Assembly: GCF_024138395.1 (NCBI RefSeq)
Contig: NZ_JAMYDU010000005.1
Span: 186,001-250,000 of the forward strand
Length of the DNA: 64,000 nt
DNA from: Pseudomonas mandelii
GTDB taxonomy: Bacteria > Pseudomonadota > Gammaproteobacteria > Pseudomonadales > Pseudomonadaceae
Direction: 5' to 3'
Below the pieces are notes generated by a model that saw only the letters and a list, made by a program, of their open reading frames with translations, had not been told where the DNA came from and did no database searches. This document shows, in pieces, positions 56,253 through 64,000 of the stretch; position 1 is the first letter of the stretch, and each line of letters begins with the position of its first letter. The translations under genes and the position numbers were made by a program.

Positions 56253-56343
56253 CTGTAGGAGCGAGGCTTGCCCGCGAAAGCATCAACTCGGTTTCGAACT
56301 CAAACCGAGTCGCCTGCTTCGCGAGCAAGCTTCGCTCCTACAG
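56253..56343. repeat. REPIN with a nested hairpin in its loop
   Basis: Arms 56253-56279 and 56317-56343 are imperfect inverses (GCTTGCCCGCGAAAG vs CTTCGCGAGCAAGC). The loop itself contains ACTCGGTTT-CGAACTC-AAACCGAGT, a further 9-bp stem. Confidence 0.8.
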
Positions 56344-56359
56344 AGGCTTTCAGCGTTAC

Positions 56360-56617
56360 TCATAGTTCGATCTTGTGATGCAGCTCATTCGTCGGGCGCA
56401 ATGCCCGGGCATAGCAGAACAGAAACAGATTGCGCACCAGTTCCTTGAGCACCACCGGCTCGCTGGAACTCAGGCCGTTGACGTCCAGATCACCCTGATC
56501 CTGCAGTTCGTTCAAGGCTTCTTCTTCAAGTACCGCACAGACTTCCCCGGTTTCCCGATGCAGGATTCTGAGGTAGGGCTGTGGGCGGTCCAGCCAGGCA
56601 TCGATCAAATAAGTCAT
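56360..56617 (-). CDS. Small iron-regulated protein, PA4570-like
   Basis: 85 residues from ATG 56617, chosen for the GGAG 9 bases before; upstream ATGs lie in the same frame. Sequence includes YLIDAWLDRPQPYLRILHRE and VCAVLEEEALNELQDQGDL. No domain is recognised. Gene order next to ispB and fklB matches P. aeruginosa PA4570, which is among the genes strongly induced in iron starvation. A Fur-like box sits just upstream, supporting that. Confidence 0.75.
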   Translation of the reverse strand: MTYLIDAWLDRPQPYLRILHRETGEVCAVLEEEALNELQDQGDLDVNGLSSSEPVVLKELVRNLFLFCYARALRPTNELHHKIEL

Positions 56618-56643
56618 GAGTCTCATCTCCATTGATGGGTTTC

Positions 56644-56662
56644 AATGAGAATAATTCTTATT
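56644..56662. promoter_or_regulatory. Fur box upstream of the PA4570-like gene
   Basis: AATGAGAATAATTCTTATT is a 19-bp palindrome (eight of nine pairs), resembling Pseudomonas Fur sites such as that of pvdS. It is 27 bp before the start codon at 56617 and would repress transcription when iron is ample. Confidence 0.75.
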
Positions 56663-56823
56663 CGTCAAATAGCAAGGGTCTATTGGCGGTTTGTGTTTTT
56701 TTCTGTGGGGAAATTGCTGAACGTCAAAACGACTGGCGTTTGGCTACTGCGCGGGAATGCTGGGTGATGCGGGGCAGGGCGAAGCACCATCCCACGCCAG
56801 GCGCGGGATGGAATACAGCAGAT

Positions 56824-57165
56824 TCAGACTTTTCTGACGAACTCGGATTTGAGTTTCATCGGGCCAATGCCATCGATCTTGCAGTCGATGTCGTGGTCGC
56901 CATCGCACAGGCGGATGTTCTTGACCTTGGTGCCGACCTTGACCACCAGCGACGTGCCTTTGACCTTGAGGTCCTTGATCACGGTGATGGTATCGCCGTC
57001 CTGCAGGACATTGCCGACCGAATCCTTTTTCACGGTGTCATCGGAGGCCGCTTCGGCTTCGCCACTGGCGGACCACTCGTGGGCGCACTCCGGGCAGATC
57101 AGTTGCGCGCCGTCTTCATAGGTGTATTCGGAATTGCATTTCGGGCAGGGTGGCAACGTGCTCAC
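56824..57165 (-). CDS. phnA: PhnA/YjdM family zinc-ribbon protein
   Basis: 113 residues with a GTG start at 57165, supported by AAGGAG five bases before. An N-terminal zinc ribbon (CPKC and CPEC, residues 8-27) is followed by an SH3-like domain ([40 protein letters not shown]). The name comes from the phosphonate operon of E. coli, but the protein is not itself required for phosphonate use. The role is unknown. Confidence 0.9.
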   Translation of the reverse strand: MSTLPPCPKCNSEYTYEDGAQLICPECAHEWSASGEAEAASDDTVKKDSVGNVLQDGDTITVIKDLKVKGTSLVVKVGTKVKNIRLCDGDHDIDCKIDGIGPMKLKSEFVRKV

Positions 57166-57242
57166 TAAAGCTCCTTGGATTCAGGATGGCTAAAAAGCGC
57201 ACATTATATAGGGTTTATACAGGGGAGGGGCGACACATCATT

Positions 57243-57335
57243 TTGTAGGAGCGAGGCTTGCCCGCGAATGCGGTGTGTCAGTCACATCGGTGTCGACTGG
57301 TAGATCGCATTCGCGGGCAAGCCTCGCTCCTACAG
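57243..57335. repeat. REPIN, GTAGGAGCGAGG type
   Basis: Inverted arms 57243-57271 and 57307-57335 lie between phnA and ispB. Confidence 0.88.
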
Positions 57336-57347
57336 GGCGCGCGCTAG

Positions 57348-58316
57348 TTAGTGCGTGCGGGCGACCGCAAACTCGCTCAATTCCACCAGCGCGTCGCGAT
57401 ATTCGCTGGCAGGCAGGGCGTCGAGGCATTTGATCGCACGGGCCACGTAGTCGCGGGCCAGTTGCGCGGTGTAATCCAGCGAGCCGGAAGCTTCAACGGC
57501 TTCGCGAATGCTTTCCAGATCTTCGATGCCACCTTTCTGGATCGCCCGGCGAACCAGTGCGGCCTGCTCCGGAGTACCTTCGCGCATGGTGTAGATCAGC
57601 GGCAGCGTCGGTTTGCCTTCGGCCAGATCGTCACCGACGTTCTTGCCCAGGGTTTCGGCGTCGCCACGGTAATCCAGCAGGTCGTCGACCAATTGGAACG
57701 CCACCCCCAGGTGATCGCCAAAGGTGCGCAGTGCTTCGCTCTGTTCCGGCGTGGCACCGGCCAGGGCCGCGGCACTGTGGGTCGAGGCTTCGAAGAGCAT
57801 CGCGGTTTTGCCGCGGATGACTTCCATATAGGTTTCTTCAGTGGTGCTGGCGTCGCGGACCTTCGACAGCTGCAATACTTCGCCTTCAGCGATGATGCGC
57901 GTGGCTTGCGAAAGGATCTTCATCACCGGCATGGAGCCCAGTTCGACCATCATTTCGAAGGAGCGCGAATACAGGAAGTCGCCCACCAGCACGCTCGGCG
58001 CGTTGCCCCACATGGCGTTGGCGGTCGAGCGGCCACGGCGCATGCCGGACATGTCGACGACGTCGTCGTGCAGCAGGGTGGCGGTGTGCAGGAATTCGAT
58101 GGTCGCGGCCAGCAGGCGCAGGTCATCGCCTTCGCGGCCGAGTGCCTTGCCGCACAGCAGCACGAGCAACGGGCGCAGGCGTTTACCGCCAGCCGAGGTA
58201 ATGTAGTCGCCGATTTTCGATACCAGCGGCACTCGGGAAGTCAGCTGTTTCTTGATGATGCCGTCGACGGCGCTAAAATCGTCCGCCACCGCGCGGTAGA
58301 AAGCTTGGGGTTGCAT
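57348..58316 (-). CDS. ispB: Octaprenyl/polyprenyl diphosphate synthase
   Basis: 322 residues, normal for the family. First Asp-rich motif LLHDDVVDMSGMRRG and second QLVDDLLDYRGD, with GGKRLRPLLVLLCGKA ahead. It elongates farnesyl diphosphate with isopentenyl diphosphate to make the ubiquinone side chain (nine isoprene units is usual in Pseudomonas, so nonaprenyl is possible). It is divergent from rplU. Confidence 0.95.
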   Translation of the reverse strand: MQPQAFYRAVADDFSAVDGIIKKQLTSRVPLVSKIGDYITSAGGKRLRPLLVLLCGKALGREGDDLRLLAATIEFLHTATLLHDDVVDMSGMRRGRSTANAMWGNAPSVLVGDFLYSRSFEMMVELGSMPVMKILSQATRIIAEGEVLQLSKVRDASTTEETYMEVIRGKTAMLFEASTHSAAALAGATPEQSEALRTFGDHLGVAFQLVDDLLDYRGDAETLGKNVGDDLAEGKPTLPLIYTMREGTPEQAALVRRAIQKGGIEDLESIREAVEASGSLDYTAQLARDYVARAIKCLDALPASEYRDALVELSEFAVARTH

Positions 58317-58395
58317 CAGCGACAGTTGCTCCAGAAGGGTTGCGCGGCATGCTAGGACCCACGTCGGCGGGTGTCAAGGCACGATAGACGACCAC

Positions 58396-58424
58396 TTGCA
58401 ACGCTCAAGCAGCTTGCGTACAAT
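58396..58424 (+). promoter_or_regulatory. Sigma-70 promoter for rplU-rpmA
   Basis: TTGCAA (58396-58401) and TACAAT (58419-58424) are separated by 17 bp, a near-consensus housekeeping promoter. It lies 132 bp upstream of the rplU start. Confidence 0.8.
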
Positions 58425-58556
58425 CGCGCACCCTGAACTTCCTGGGCAGCACCTGCCTTACGCAATTGCAAACAGGCCTTCCAGCCTTATGCAGCCATGC
58501 CAGCCAATACCTCTTCTTATAAAGAGCTGGGTGAGCAGGATTATCGGAGAAATACC

Positions 58557-58871
58557 ATGTCTTATGCAGTAATCGTTACTGGTGGCAAGCAGTACAAAGT
58601 TGCTCCAGGTGAATACCTGAAGATCGAAAAACTGGAAATCGCTACCGGCGAATCCGTTACTTTTGATCGCGTTCTGTTGGTTGCCAATGGCGACGACGTG
58701 AATATCGGCGCTCCAGTTGTTCCTGGCGCTACCGTTGTGGCTGAAGTGATCTCCCAAGGTCGTCACGATAAAGTCCGCATCATCAAGTTCCGTCGTCGTA
58801 AGCACCACATGAAGCGTATGGGCCACCGCCAGTGGTACACCGAGATCAAAATCACCGGTATTCAGGCTTAA
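58557..58871 (+). CDS. rplU: 50S ribosomal protein L21
   Basis: 104 residues from ATG 58557. [38 protein letters not shown] and the C-terminal [20 protein letters not shown] are L21 signatures. It is part of the large subunit and pairs with L27 35 bp downstream. Confidence 0.98.
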   Translation: MSYAVIVTGGKQYKVAPGEYLKIEKLEIATGESVTFDRVLLVANGDDVNIGAPVVPGATVVAEVISQGRHDKVRIIKFRRRKHHMKRMGHRQWYTEIKITGIQA

Positions 58872-58906
58872 TTTCAGCCTAATTCCTCACTAGGAGAATT
58901 GAACTC

Positions 58907-59182
58907 ATGGCACACAAAAAAGCTGGTGGTAGTACCCGTAACGGTCGCGACTCAGAAGCCAAACGCCTTGGCGTGAAGATGTATGGCGGCCAGGTTATCA
59001 TTCCGGGCAACATCATCGTGCGTCAGCGCGGCACCCAATTCCACGCTGGCTACGGCGTTGGCATGGGCAAAGATCACACTCTGTTCGCTAAAATCGACGG
59101 CGTGATCAAGTTCGAAGTAAAAGGCGCCTTCGGTCGTCGTTACGTAAGCATTGTTCCGAAGACTGACGTCGTCGCGGCATAA
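58907..59182 (+). CDS. rpmA: 50S ribosomal protein L27
   Basis: 91 residues, starting [20 protein letters not shown] with no N-terminal cleavage extension of the Firmicute type. [20 protein letters not shown] is the L27 core. Its N-terminus reaches the peptidyl-transferase centre. Confidence 0.98.
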   Translation: MAHKKAGGSTRNGRDSEAKRLGVKMYGGQVIIPGNIIVRQRGTQFHAGYGVGMGKDHTLFAKIDGVIKFEVKGAFGRRYVSIVPKTDVVAA

Positions 59183-59196
59183 TTACGTAGTTGCTG

Positions 59197-59226
59197 GAAA
59201 AGCCCTGTCTTGCGACGGGGCTTTTT
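59197..59226 (+). terminator. rplU-rpmA terminator
   Basis: AAAAGCCCTGTC-TTG-CGACGGGGCTTTTTC; obgE follows 150 bp later and probably has its own promoter. Confidence 0.88.
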
Positions 59227-59336
59227 CGTTTGTGGGGTGAGTCTCTTGCAAAGCTGTTTGTGATGGGCTCCAGCGCTGTATTGGCGGTCGTTGATTGAGG
59301 TCGCTGCGCTCATTTTTGCAAGAGTCTTATGTCTAG

Positions 59337-60599
<1,263 letters not shown>

Positions 60600-60618
60600 T
60601 TCGTTGCGATAAACTTAA

Positions 60619-60643
60619 GCGCCGCTCACTAGAGCGGCGTTTT
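60619..60643 (+). terminator. Hairpin after obgE
   Basis: GCCGCTC-ACTAG-AGCGGC followed by GTTTT, 20 bp after the stop. Confidence 0.75.
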
Positions 60644-60722
60644 AGTATCTGGAAATCGGTAGTCACGAATAACGTCATGGGCAGCGCTGGGTCGTGCTGT
60701 CCTCAAGCTAAGGTTGAAGATG

Positions 60723-61841
60723 ATGCGGAGCAAGGTGACAGGTGCGCAGCGTTGGGTCGTGAAGATCGGCAGCGCTTTGCTGACGGCGGACGGCAAAGGC
60801 CTGGATCGCGCGGCAATGGGGGTCTGGGTCGAGCAGATGGTTGCCCTGCACGAGGCGGGTGTTGAGCTGGTGCTGGTGTCCTCTGGGGCAGTGGCGGCGG
60901 GCATGAGTCGTCTGGGCTGGACCGTACGACCCAGTGCAATGCACGAGTTGCAGGCGGCTGCCGCCATCGGTCAGATGGGGTTGGTGCAGGCCTGGGAGTC
61001 GAGCTTCGCCGAGCATGGCCGGCATACCGCGCAGATTCTCCTGACGCACGACGATTTGTCCGACCGCAAGCGCTACCTGAACGCTCGCAGTACGCTGCGC
61101 GCGCTGGTCGAGCTCAAGGTGATCCCGGTGATCAACGAGAACGACACCGTGGTCACTGACGAAATCCGTTTCGGCGACAACGATACTCTCGCGGCGCTGG
61201 TAGCGAACCTGGTCGAAGCCGATTTGCTGGTGATCCTCACTGATCGCGACGGTATGTTCGATGCCGATCCACGCAATAACCCTGACGCCAAGCTGATTTA
61301 TGAGGCGCGCGCCGATGATCCGGCGCTGGATGCGGTGGCTGGCAGTACGGGCGGTGCGCTGGGTCGTGGCGGTATGCAGACCAAGTTGCGCGCTGCGCGT
61401 CTGGCGGCGCGTTCCGGTGCGCACACCATCATTGTCGGTGGGCGTATTGAGCGGGTGCTGGATCGTCTCAAGGCGGGCGAACGCATCGGCACCTTGTTGT
61501 CGCCAGAGCGCGGCATGCTGGCGGCGCGCAAGCAATGGCTGGCCGGGCATCTGCAAACCCGCGGCACGCTGGTGCTGGACGCGGGTGCGGTGACGGCGTT
61601 GTCCCAGGGCAACAAAAGTTTGCTGCCGGTGGGCGTCAAACTGGTCCAGGGCAGTTTCCGCCGTGGCGAAATGGTGGTCTGCGTGGCGCCGGACGGTCGT
61701 GAAATCGCCCGTGGCCTGGCTAACTACAGTGCTCTGGAAGCACAAAAAATCATCGGTCAGTCGTCTGAGGCGATTGTCGGTCTGTTGGGTTACATGGCGG
61801 AGCCGGAACTGGTTCACCGCGATAACCTGATTCTGGTCTGA
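60723..61841 (+). CDS. proB: Glutamate 5-kinase
   Basis: 372 residues from ATG 60723 (AAGG upstream); ATG 60720 and an in-frame TTG are alternatives. The amino-acid kinase domain (1-260) shows [22 protein letters not shown] and [22 protein letters not shown]-terminal PUA domain (about 280-360, [20 protein letters not shown]) is complete. It phosphorylates glutamate in the first step of proline synthesis. creA follows 12 bp later. Confidence 0.97.
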   Translation: MRSKVTGAQRWVVKIGSALLTADGKGLDRAAMGVWVEQMVALHEAGVELVLVSSGAVAAGMSRLGWTVRPSAMHELQAAAAIGQMGLVQAWESSFAEHGRHTAQILLTHDDLSDRKRYLNARSTLRALVELKVIPVINENDTVVTDEIRFGDNDTLAALVANLVEADLLVILTDRDGMFDADPRNNPDAKLIYEARADDPALDAVAGSTGGALGRGGMQTKLRAARLAARSGAHTIIVGGRIERVLDRLKAGERIGTLLSPERGMLAARKQWLAGHLQTRGTLVLDAGAVTALSQGNKSLLPVGVKLVQGSFRRGEMVVCVAPDGREIARGLANYSALEAQKIIGQSSEAIVGLLGYMAEPELVHRDNLILV

Positions 61842-61853
61842 AGGAATACCTGA

Positions 61854-62315
61854 ATGCGTGTGGCAAAAGGATTATTGGGCTTGTTGTTGGTGATGCCGCT
61901 GCTGGCATCGGCCGATGAAATTGGCCAGGTGTCGACGGTGTTCAAATTTGTTGGCCCCAACGACCGTATCGTTGTCGAGGCGTTTGATGATCCGAAAGTG
62001 GAAGGCGTGACCTGCTACCTGTCGCGCGCCAAGACCGGCGGCGTAAAGGGTGGGTTGGGTCTGGCCGAGGATCGCGCAGAGGCCTCTATCGCGTGCCGTC
62101 AGGTCGGGCCGATCAACTTCAAGGGTGAGCTCAAGGATGGCGAGGAGGTGTTCAAGGAGCGCACGTCCTTGGTGTTCAAGACCATGCAGGTGGTGCGATT
62201 CCTCGATGAGAAGCGCAATACCTTGGTGTATCTGGTTTATAGCGATCGTTTGATCGAAGGCAGTCCGCAGAATGCGGTGACGGCGATTCCGATCCTGCCG
62301 TGGACTCAGCAGTGA
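61854..62315 (+). CDS. creA: CreA family exported protein
   Basis: 153 residues. Signal peptide [20 protein letters not shown]. The mature part contains [40 protein letters not shown] and [20 protein letters not shown], which define CreA, a periplasmic protein of unknown function. It follows proB closely, and P. aeruginosa keeps the same order. Confidence 0.93.
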   Translation: MRVAKGLLGLLLVMPLLASADEIGQVSTVFKFVGPNDRIVVEAFDDPKVEGVTCYLSRAKTGGVKGGLGLAEDRAEASIACRQVGPINFKGELKDGEEVFKERTSLVFKTMQVVRFLDEKRNTLVYLVYSDRLIEGSPQNAVTAIPILPWTQQ

Positions 62316-62326
62316 TCTGAAGATCG

Positions 62327-62393
62327 CTTTCGCGGGCAAGCCTCGCTCCTACAGATTGTGTGGGGCCTGTAGGAGCGAGGCTTGCCCGCGAAG
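62327..62393. repeat. REPIN, compact GTAGGAGCGAGG type
   Basis: Arms 62327-62354 and 62367-62393 are inverted with only a 12-bp spacer, between convergent creA and rpsT. Confidence 0.9.
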
Positions 62394-62446
62394 GCGTCAG
62401 ATCTGGCGCAGCATCTCTCCGATGCAGACATAAACCGCAGGCAATA

Positions 62447-62474
62447 AAAAACCGACCCTGAGGTCGGTTTTTTA
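62447..62474. terminator. rpsT terminator
   Basis: AAAAAACCGACC-CTGA-GGTCGGTTTTTT. It has T-tracts in both directions, and is 14 bp beyond the rpsT stop. Confidence 0.93.
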
Positions 62475-62487
62475 ATGAGCGTGTCGC

Positions 62488-62766
62488 TTAGGCAGCAGCG
62501 GCAACGTTCAGGGCCTTTACGTGGCCATTCAGGCGGCTCTTATGGCGAGCAGCTTTGTTCTTGTGGATGATGCCTTTATCGGCCATACGGTCGATAACTG
62601 GCACAGCCAGAACGTAAGCAGCTTGAGCTTTTTCAGCGTCTTTTGCGTCGATGGCCTTAACTACATTCTTGATGTAGGTACGAACCATGGAACGCAGGCT
62701 GGCGTTGTGGCTGCGACGCTTCTCAGCCTGTTTTGCACGTTTTTTGGCGGAAGGTGTGTTGGCCAC
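62488..62766 (-). CDS. rpsT: 30S ribosomal protein S20
   Basis: 92 residues. [20 protein letters not shown] and [20 protein letters not shown] are S20 signatures. Binds 16S rRNA. The minus-strand promoter upstream is strong. Confidence 0.98.
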   Translation of the reverse strand: MANTPSAKKRAKQAEKRRSHNASLRSMVRTYIKNVVKAIDAKDAEKAQAAYVLAVPVIDRMADKGIIHKNKAARHKSRLNGHVKALNVAAAA

Positions 62767-62819
62767 CGTCGAGCTCCTCGAAAGACTTTTTAGGAAATAG
62801 CAAACAAAATAGGCCGCGA

Positions 62820-62848
62820 ATCATGCCGATGAGTTGATGTCTTGTCAA
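62820..62848 (-). promoter_or_regulatory. rpsT promoter
   Basis: Reading the minus strand, TTGACA (62848-62843) is a perfect -35, and CATGAT (62825-62820) a fair -10, with 17 bp between. It lies 54 bp before the rpsT start. Confidence 0.75.
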
Positions 62849-62892
62849 GGGCGGGAGAAACGTTCCGCTAAGTGGCCGGTTCCGGCCCCCAT

Positions 62893-63011
62893 GAAAACTA
62901 CTGCGCTCGGCAATACAGCGTTGAAAGCAGACTCGAAATGCTCATTGACTAAAGTCAACTCCGCTTTCTCGCCTGCTTTCGCCTTGTCTTGCCTTCGCTC
63001 GCTACGTTTTC
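62893..63011. repeat. 119-bp intergenic palindromic element, copy B
   Basis: GAAAAC (62893-62898) and GTTTTC (63006-63011) lie within wider terminal repeats (CCCCATGAAAAC / GTTTTCAAGGGGG). On the minus strand it aligns in order with the element at 1820-1955. Together with the rpsT promoter it fills most of the 388-bp interval 62767-63154, the rest of which is the murJ leader. Confidence 0.7.
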
Positions 63012-63154
63012 AAGGGGGCGGTGAGCTGGATATTTCTTTCCGGCGTACGACCTGTAAACTCGCGAGCTTTGGCTCTGTGCTGTTGCGGCGCGGAGTATCG
63101 CATAAGTGGGCGCGTTGTTCGCCTGCTGTTTATCGACAGGCAAAAACTCTTTCA

Positions 63155-64000
63155 ATGAATCTGCTCAAATCGTTGGCCGCTGTCAGCTCTATCACGATGC
63201 TTTCCCGGGTGTTGGGGTTTGTTCGCGACACGCTTATCGCTCGTGCATTTGGTGCGGGAATGGCGACCGACGCCTTCTTTATCGCCTTCAAACTGCCCAA
63301 TCTGCTGCGGAGGATCTTCGCCGAGGGAGCTTTTTCCCAAGCCTTCGTGCCGATTCTCGCCGAATATAAAAGCCAGAAAGGCGAGGAGGCGACACGAACC
63401 TTCATTGCCTACGTCTCGGGCCTGCTGACGCTGGTGCTGGCGCTGGTCACCGCGCTGGGCATGCTCGCCGCGCCCTGGGTCATCTGGGCCACGGCACCGG
63501 GTTTTGTCACGACCCCGGAAAAATTCGAGCTGACCACCGATCTGCTGCGGGTCACTTTTCCTTATATATTGCTTATCTCCCTGTCTTCATTGGCCGGCGC
63601 GATCCTCAATACGTGGAACCGCTTCTCGGTCCCGGCCTTCGTGCCGACCCTGCTTAATGTCAGCATGATCATCTTTGCAGTATTCCTGACGCCGTATTTC
63701 GATCCGCCGGTAATGGCGCTGGGCTGGGCCGTTCTGGTGGGTGGTCTGGCGCAATTGCTGTTTCAGCTGCCGCACCTGAAAAAGATCGGCATGCTGGTGC
63801 TGCCACGCCTGAATCTGCGCGATAGCGGTGTCTGGCGGGTCATGAAACAGATGCTGCCAGCGATCATCGGCGTTTCGGTGAGCCAGATTTCGCTGATCAT
63901 CAACACCATATTTGCTTCGTTTCTGGTGGCGGGTTCCGTGTCCTGGATGTACTACGCCGATCGCCTGATGGAATTGCCATCCGGTGTGCTGGGTGTGGCG
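63155..64000 (+). CDS. murJ: Lipid II flippase MurJ (C-terminus cut off by window edge)
   Basis: 282 codons are present; family proteins are about 510 residues. [45 protein letters not shown] and [15 protein letters not shown] are the MurJ/MviN N-terminal signature, with the Arg residues of the central cavity (Arg18, Arg24, Arg52 region) present. It moves lipid II from the inner to the outer face of the inner membrane in peptidoglycan synthesis. It lies divergent from rpsT. Confidence 0.96.
   Translation, partial: MNLLKSLAAVSSITMLSRVLGFVRDTLIARAFGAGMATDAFFIAFKLPNLLRRIFAEGAFSQAFVPILAEYKSQKGEEATRTFIAYVSGLLTLVLALVTALGMLAAPWVIWATAPGFVTTPEKFELTTDLLRVTFPYILLISLSSLAGAILNTWNRFSVPAFVPTLLNVSMIIFAVFLTPYFDPPVMALGWAVLVGGLAQLLFQLPHLKKIGMLVLPRLNLRDSGVWRVMKQMLPAIIGVSVSQISLIINTIFASFLVAGSVSWMYYADRLMELPSGVLGVA

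Noticed and set aside
62955..63155. Small frame on the minus strand upstream of rpsT
   Set aside because: It covers the long palindromic element, which explains the open frame; no evidence of translation.

Overview
The window is a stretch of chromosome from a Pseudomonas of the P. fluorescens lineage. The evidence is the high-GC, G/C-ending codon use, the housekeeping genes (cioAB, glyA, morA, ettA, ispB-rplU-rpmA-obgE-proB, rpsT, murJ), and about eighteen copies of the short paired palindromes (REPINs) typical of this group. From memory, two blocks keep P. aeruginosa PAO1 gene order. The block fpr-mscL-katB-ankB-radA-mapZ-cstA-ybdD-yjiA-glyA-morA-ettA (26-46 kb) resembles PA4615 to PA4595. 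The block fklB-(PA4570-like)-ispB-rplU-rpmA-obgE-proB-creA-rpsT-murJ (55.6-64 kb) resembles PA4572 to PA4562. I see no prophage, insertion sequence, CRISPR array, rRNA or tRNA.

Layout. 0-8.4 kb: a truncated flavoprotein, a histone-deacetylase-like amidohydrolase, a GNAT acetyltransferase, tesB with a coupled HAD phosphatase, a lipase-like hydrolase coupled to a zinc metallopeptidase, an IclR regulator and an EamA exporter. 8.4-14.4 kb: a quinate/shikimate catabolic locus (MFS carrier, QuiC dehydratase, TetR regulator, quinate/shikimate dehydrogenase, type II dehydroquinase). Together these would take quinate or shikimate to protocatechuate. The two control regions of this locus share a palindrome that is a good candidate TetR operator. 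14.5-20.6 kb: a LysR regulator, a purine permease coupled to trmA, a secreted DUF4879-like protein, a DJ-1 family protein without the usual cysteine, and an MFS exporter. 20.8-23.7 kb: the cyanide-insensitive bd-type oxidase cioAB with a small membrane protein, behind a perfect ANR box.

23.7-38.1 kb: rlmG, an AT-rich LuxR solo, ferredoxin reductase, mscL, periplasmic catalase katB with ankB, radA, the PilZ c-di-GMP adaptor mapZ, cstA-ybdD-yjiA, then dctA followed by two GntR regulators. 38.4-46.4 kb: glyA, the large c-di-GMP enzyme morA, ettA and a shortened GreA/GreB-like factor. 46.6-55.5 kb is mostly poorly characterised envelope genes (a DUF4105 protein with a probable outer-membrane barrel, DUF3015, an orphan 609-residue lipoprotein, YqhA, DUF6482), plus a Lon-like protease. 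55.6-64 kb: fklB, a Fur-box-controlled small protein, PhnA, ispB, the L21/L27/Obg cluster, proB, creA, rpsT and the start of murJ.

Most of this is ordinary core genome. The parts most worth following up are the shared operator in the quinate locus and QuiC's HPPD-like domain with its metal ligands intact. Others are the cysteine-less DJ-1 protein, the LuxR solo, the Fur box, two divergent copies of a long palindromic intergenic element, and a recurrent REP variant with an insertion.
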